From positions 1 through 64,000 of the forward strand of contig CAZYAV010000006.1 of NCBI GenBank assembly GCA_964645785.1: a DNA stretch of 64,000 nt. The letters run 5' to 3'. The position numbers and the translations under genes are program-made. The number at the start of each line of letters is the position of its first letter. Position 1 is the first letter of the stretch. The notes beneath the pieces are model-generated. The model ran no database searches, was not told where the DNA came from, and worked only from the letters and a program-made list of their open reading frames with translations. This document shows, piece after piece, positions 61,107 through 64,000 of the stretch. Origin of the DNA: CALWZE01 sp964645785. GTDB lineage: Bacteria; Bacillota; Clostridia; Oscillospirales; Ruminococcaceae.

Positions 61107-61134
61107 GCCGGCAGGCGGGAACCCGCCTGCCGGC
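61107..61134 (-). terminator. Terminator after the ATPase gene
   Basis: GCCGGCAGGCGGG pairs perfectly with CCCGCCTGCCGGC; the minus-strand exit reads TTCTTTT. Confidence 0.75.
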
Positions 61135-61155
61135 ACGGCGCGCAGCTTGGGACAC

Positions 61156-62235
61156 TCAGGCAAGGCCGAGGCTCGCCAGCACCTCGCGCTCCTTCTCCCG
61201 CACACGTTCAAAGTCGATGTTCCCCTTGTACACTGCCTCGATCCTGTCGTGTACACCTTTCGCCTCCGCCAGCAGATCGCTCGCCTGCGCCAGCAGATCC
61301 AGCGCGGCGCGGCGGGAAAAGCTCAGGCGGTTTTTGCTTTCGGCCAGCTTCTCCCGGTCGTAAAACCGCTGCATCCCGACCTTTTTCGCGCCGTCAATCC
61401 GCACCGGCGCAAAATAACTGCTCAGGGTGAAGCAGAGCGACAGGGACGGAATCTCCAGCGCCTCAAGCCTGTCATACGGCGACATGGGGCTTCGGCTCTC
61501 CACCACGTCGCACCCCGCCGCAAGCGCCGCGTCGCGAAGTTTTGTCAGCAGCAGATGACCCGCCGCACCGTGCCGGTCGTCCAGCAGATAAACCGTCTCG
61601 CTGTTCGCCGAATTGTCCCGCGCATAACTCACGATTCCCTTGGGGGTGACGGCGCTTGTCAGCCGCAGCGTCGCGGTTCCCTGCCCGCCGCCCGCCGCCG
61701 GCAGCAGCCTTTTGGCAAGCGAGCGCGCGTATTTTTCCAGCTTCGGCTCCAGCACCCACCGCGCCGCGCCGCGCTCCGCGTCCAGATACAGCGCGCCGGC
61801 CGCGCTGACAAACCGCGCCGCCCGCTCGTGCAGCGCCGCGTTCGCGGCAAACAGGTCGCGCAGCGTCTCAAAGCTGCCGGTCAGCGCCTGCCGGTCGATC
61901 GTGTCGTACAGCGAGACAACCTCCTGCTTTGCGGCCGGGATGGCGGGCTCCAGCACGTGCGGCGCGGTGCCGTCCACAATCGCGAAGCCGAGCGCGCGGC
62001 AGATTACCCCGTCAAGGGAATCCGGGTCGCTCGAGCAGTGGATAAACTCGACCGACAGCCCCTCCTTGATAATCCGCGCCGCAATGCGCCGCATCATGGT
62101 CGATTTGCCGCATCCCGGCCCGCTCTTGATGATGTACGTCCGGATTGGGGACGCGTTGTCGCACAGCTGCGAAAAAAAGTTTGCAAATCCGCAGGGCGCG
62201 GTCGCGCCCAAAAAATAGTCGTAGTATTTTTGCAC
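61156..62235 (-). CDS. P-loop ATPase of unknown function
   Basis: The 359-residue protein has an early Walker A (IIKSGPGCGKSTMMRRIA, residues 36-53) in an N-terminal half that reads like the PRK06851-type ATPases of Clostridia, and a second nucleotide-fold half starting near TPKGIVSYARDNSAN. The C-terminus is a coiled coil (LAESKNRLSFSRRAALDLLAQASDLLAEAKGVHDRIE). There is no signal peptide or DNA-binding motif. It is monocistronic, with AAAGGAGGC before its ATG. Role unknown. Confidence 0.8.
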   Translation of the reverse strand: MQKYYDYFLGATAPCGFANFFSQLCDNASPIRTYIIKSGPGCGKSTMMRRIAARIIKEGLSVEFIHCSSDPDSLDGVICRALGFAIVDGTAPHVLEPAIPAAKQEVVSLYDTIDRQALTGSFETLRDLFAANAALHERAARFVSAAGALYLDAERGAARWVLEPKLEKYARSLAKRLLPAAGGGQGTATLRLTSAVTPKGIVSYARDNSANSETVYLLDDRHGAAGHLLLTKLRDAALAAGCDVVESRSPMSPYDRLEALEIPSLSLCFTLSSYFAPVRIDGAKKVGMQRFYDREKLAESKNRLSFSRRAALDLLAQASDLLAEAKGVHDRIEAVYKGNIDFERVREKEREVLASLGLA

Positions 62236-62624
62236 TCAAAAACGCCTCCTTTCACGCCATGTTATGAAAAGAGGCGCCTGTTTGCTACAGTTTTGCGGCC
62301 AATCCCCGGCCATTCCGCCGAACGCGACGAGGGCGACCGCCCGCGGATTACCCCGTCCCGCCGCCCCGCCGCAGGGCGCGGGTTTTGTCCGCAGGCTTTC
62401 CTGCGCCGCGCATTCCCCATTCCCGCCCCGCACGCGGTGCCGGGGAGTTTCGGCAGCGGCGCCCGGCGCAAGGGGCTGCTTGCCGCCGTCTGCATTTTGT
62501 CCGCGCTATATTCCCTCTCACGGCGCCGGCTGGGCGCTTTTGCAGCGTCGCTCGGGTCGAGCCGCCGCCTCGGGGCTTCAAAGCGGCCGGCGCGTCCTGC
62601 GGCGATGCAGCCCGTTTGGAGGAA
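62236..62624. other. Gene-free GC-rich stretch
   Basis: Only biased, unsupported open frames are present; I see no gene, promoter or repeat between the ATPase start and the YbjQ terminator. Confidence 0.5.
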
Positions 62625-62656
62625 GCAAAAGCGGCGGTTCCCGCAGGAGCCGCCGC
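62625..62656 (-). terminator. Terminator of the TraX-YbjQ transcript
   Basis: GCGGCGGTTCC pairs with GGAGCCGCCGC (one G-U) around 4 bases; the minus-strand exit is TTTTGC. Confidence 0.75.
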
Positions 62657-62740
62657 CTGTTTTCGCAATCCTCCAATAAACCGCGCCGCCGCAGAGCCGC
62701 GGGCTCCCCAGCCCCGCCGCCCTGCCCGGCAGCCCGGCGC

Positions 62741-63061
62741 TCAGCGCAGCCGAACCGCCGTGCCGCTGACCGAGACCATCAGCATTCCGTTGTTCGAGCC
62801 GAGCACCTCGTAATCCACATCGACGCCGACAACCGCGTCCGCCCCGAGGGCGGCAGCCCGCTGCTCCATCTCGGCAAGGGCGTTGGTGCGCGCGTCAAGC
62901 AGCTCCTCTTCATAAGAGCCGGAGCGCCCGCCCAGCAGGTTCGTGATTCCGGCGGCAAAGTCCCGCACAAAATCGACCCCGTTCACAACCTCGCCAAAAA
63001 CAATTCCCAGATACGCGGCAATCTCGCGCCCCTCCACCGAGGGGGTTGTGGTGATAATCAT
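62741..63061 (-). CDS. YbjQ/UPF0145 family protein
   Basis: The 106-residue protein reads [86 protein letters not shown] in pattern form, the whole UPF0145 fold, which forms pentamers and has been called a heavy-metal-binding domain. AAAGGAG before the ATG; 26 bp after the TraX gene. Confidence 0.95.
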   Translation of the reverse strand: MIITTTPSVEGREIAAYLGIVFGEVVNGVDFVRDFAAGITNLLGGRSGSYEEELLDARTNALAEMEQRAAALGADAVVGVDVDYEVLGSNNGMLMVSVSGTAVRLR

Positions 63062-63087
63062 CCGGACAATCTCCTTTCATTGCGCAT

Positions 63088-63897
63088 TCAGTATAACAGC
63101 GCGGAAAGCAGAAACAGGGTGTAAATATGCGCCGGATAAAACGCGTAAAAAAACGACTTGATCTCGCGCCCGCGCTTCCCGTTATAAAGCAGCATAACCG
63201 GCAGGGCAAAGAACATCAGCCAGCCGTATTGATTGTAGAGCAGGTACTGCGTCAGCCCCATCAGGATTCCCTGCGACGCGTAATAGGAAACCCGCGCCAT
63301 CCCGCTGGCGGCACAGATGATAAAATAGACAATGCACATCCCGCCATAGCCGAGCACAAGCTTCTTTTTGTTTTCCTTGCAGGCATACAGCACCAGGCCG
63401 AACGCCACCCAAAGCAGGCCGCCCTCCACCGTCAGCGGGTTGGGCAACAGCGCGTATACCAGCACGGTCAGTGGCGCAAACCCGGTCTGCCGCGCAAGCA
63501 GCGTAAGCAGCATCGCGATAAACTGCACCAGAAGCAGCCGTTCAAACGTGTGGTTGTCCTTCTTCTCCCGCAGCTTTTTTTCATACGCGCCGATGAACAG
63601 GCAGACGACCAGGATGGTGGAAAAGAAATTGTTGGAAATCGGGCAGTACGCGTCCGGCACCAGCGCATTCAGCGCAAAATTCCCAAGCGACATGCCCGCC
63701 GAGCAGAAATACAGCCGCCGCAGATACGCCTTGCGGTCATGGGTCAGCTTGAACCCCCACATGGCGCAGAACAAAAAGAGCGGCGCGCTCAGCCGACCGA
63801 TCCACCGCAGCGCCATCGGCATCCCGGGGATAAACTCGCCGACATGGTCAATTACCATCAAAATAAGCGCAAACAGCTTCAGCGCGTTTGTGCTCAT
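63088..63897 (-). CDS. TraX-family membrane protein
   Basis: The 269-residue protein has 8-9 hydrophobic helices and the TraX pattern: LKLFALILMVIDHVGEFIPG at the start, then RWIGRLSAPLFLFCAMWGF and FYAFYPAHIYTLFLL at the end. TraX acetylates pilin in conjugative plasmids, but chromosomal relatives of this kind are common in Firmicutes and their substrate is unknown. Its ATG overlaps the stop of the upstream gene. Confidence 0.9.
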   Translation of the reverse strand: MSTNALKLFALILMVIDHVGEFIPGMPMALRWIGRLSAPLFLFCAMWGFKLTHDRKAYLRRLYFCSAGMSLGNFALNALVPDAYCPISNNFFSTILVVCLFIGAYEKKLREKKDNHTFERLLLVQFIAMLLTLLARQTGFAPLTVLVYALLPNPLTVEGGLLWVAFGLVLYACKENKKKLVLGYGGMCIVYFIICAASGMARVSYYASQGILMGLTQYLLYNQYGWLMFFALPVMLLYNGKRGREIKSFFYAFYPAHIYTLFLLSALLY

Positions 63898-64000
63898 TCC
63901 CCGCTCCTTTCTGCGGCAAACTGCGCCGCGTATCCGGCAATTTTTTTGAAATCCTCCAGCGAATCCGGCTTATTGGCCGGATTGCGCAGCAGCGCGGCGG
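63894..64000 (-). CDS. C-terminal end of an unknown protein
   Basis: The last 34 codons of a frame that enters from the right edge end ...NPANKPDSLEDFKKIAGYAAQF then AAERSGE and a TGA overlapping the TraX ATG. Too little is present to name it; tight overlap implies an operon with TraX and YbjQ. Confidence 0.6.
   Translation of the reverse strand, partial: AALLRNPANKPDSLEDFKKIAGYAAQFAAERSGE

Noticed and set aside
1..64000. CRISPR arrays
   Set aside because: The repeats in the window are either direct pairs, coding tandem repeats or dispersed hairpins; none has regular 25-40 bp units with unique spacers, and there are no cas genes.

Overview
The window looks like a GC-rich Gram-positive chromosome, most likely from the Clostridia (an Oscillospirales-type gut anaerobe is my best guess; I cannot fix the genus). 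Reasons: strong AGGAGG ribosome sites, good sigma-A promoters, a Bacillus/Clostridium-type LexA box before dinB, a short (about 113 nt) SRP RNA, many lipoproteins, and YdjG/YdjH/YdjI- and XpaC-like families typical of Firmicutes.

Layout. 1-5.4 kb: minus-strand phage structural genes (scaffold, capsid, connector, nozzle-like protein, fibre, repeat protein), cut off on the right by host DNA with no portal or terminase there. 5.5-8.3 kb: an acyltransferase-fold protein and an M3 oligoendopeptidase. 8.5-11.8 kb: a hemerythrin-receiver fusion, then a TetR regulator with a flavodoxin. 12-17.3 kb: tRNA-Gln, tRNA-His, a PHP phosphatase, an M29 aminopeptidase and a sodium:solute symporter, with a 1.2 kb GC-rich silent stretch. 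17.8-21.9 kb: a decayed IS110-type element, azlCD, dinB under a LexA box, tRNA-Leu and a DUF3795 protein.

23.1-30.9 kb (minus): a signalling block with a 7TM kinase-like protein, histidine kinase, LuxR-type response regulator, receiver lacking its phospho-Asp, orphan solute-binding lipoprotein and membrane-anchored LuxR regulator. 31.2-46.95 kb (plus): a 15-gene array with an SPFH/zinc-ribbon protein, zinc-ribbon and TPM proteins (YdjI, YdjG and YdjH types), seven lipoprotein-type genes plus one membrane-anchored relative that share repeated domains, a metallophosphatase, a DUF4428-like protein with pentapeptide repeats and an XpaC-like protein. I consider this the best candidate for an undescribed system, probably in envelope stress or maintenance.

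47-49.6 kb: a decayed sugar locus (frameshifted oxidoreductase fragment and a LacI regulator with an internal deletion) and an AT-richer gap. 49.6-54 kb: a lipoprotein/ABC exporter operon. 54.1-57.8 kb: tmRNA, smpB, recR, ybaB, dnaX and SRP RNA, all minus strand. 57.9-64 kb: GNAT, PduL, DUF362, an ATPase, YbjQ and TraX.

Several dispersed repeats link distant parts of the window: a family of terminator hairpins built on GGAGCAAAGC/GCTTTGCTCC, a 110-bp repeat containing one of them, and a 51-bp identical hairpin element upstream of both the tetR gene and the atypical receiver gene.
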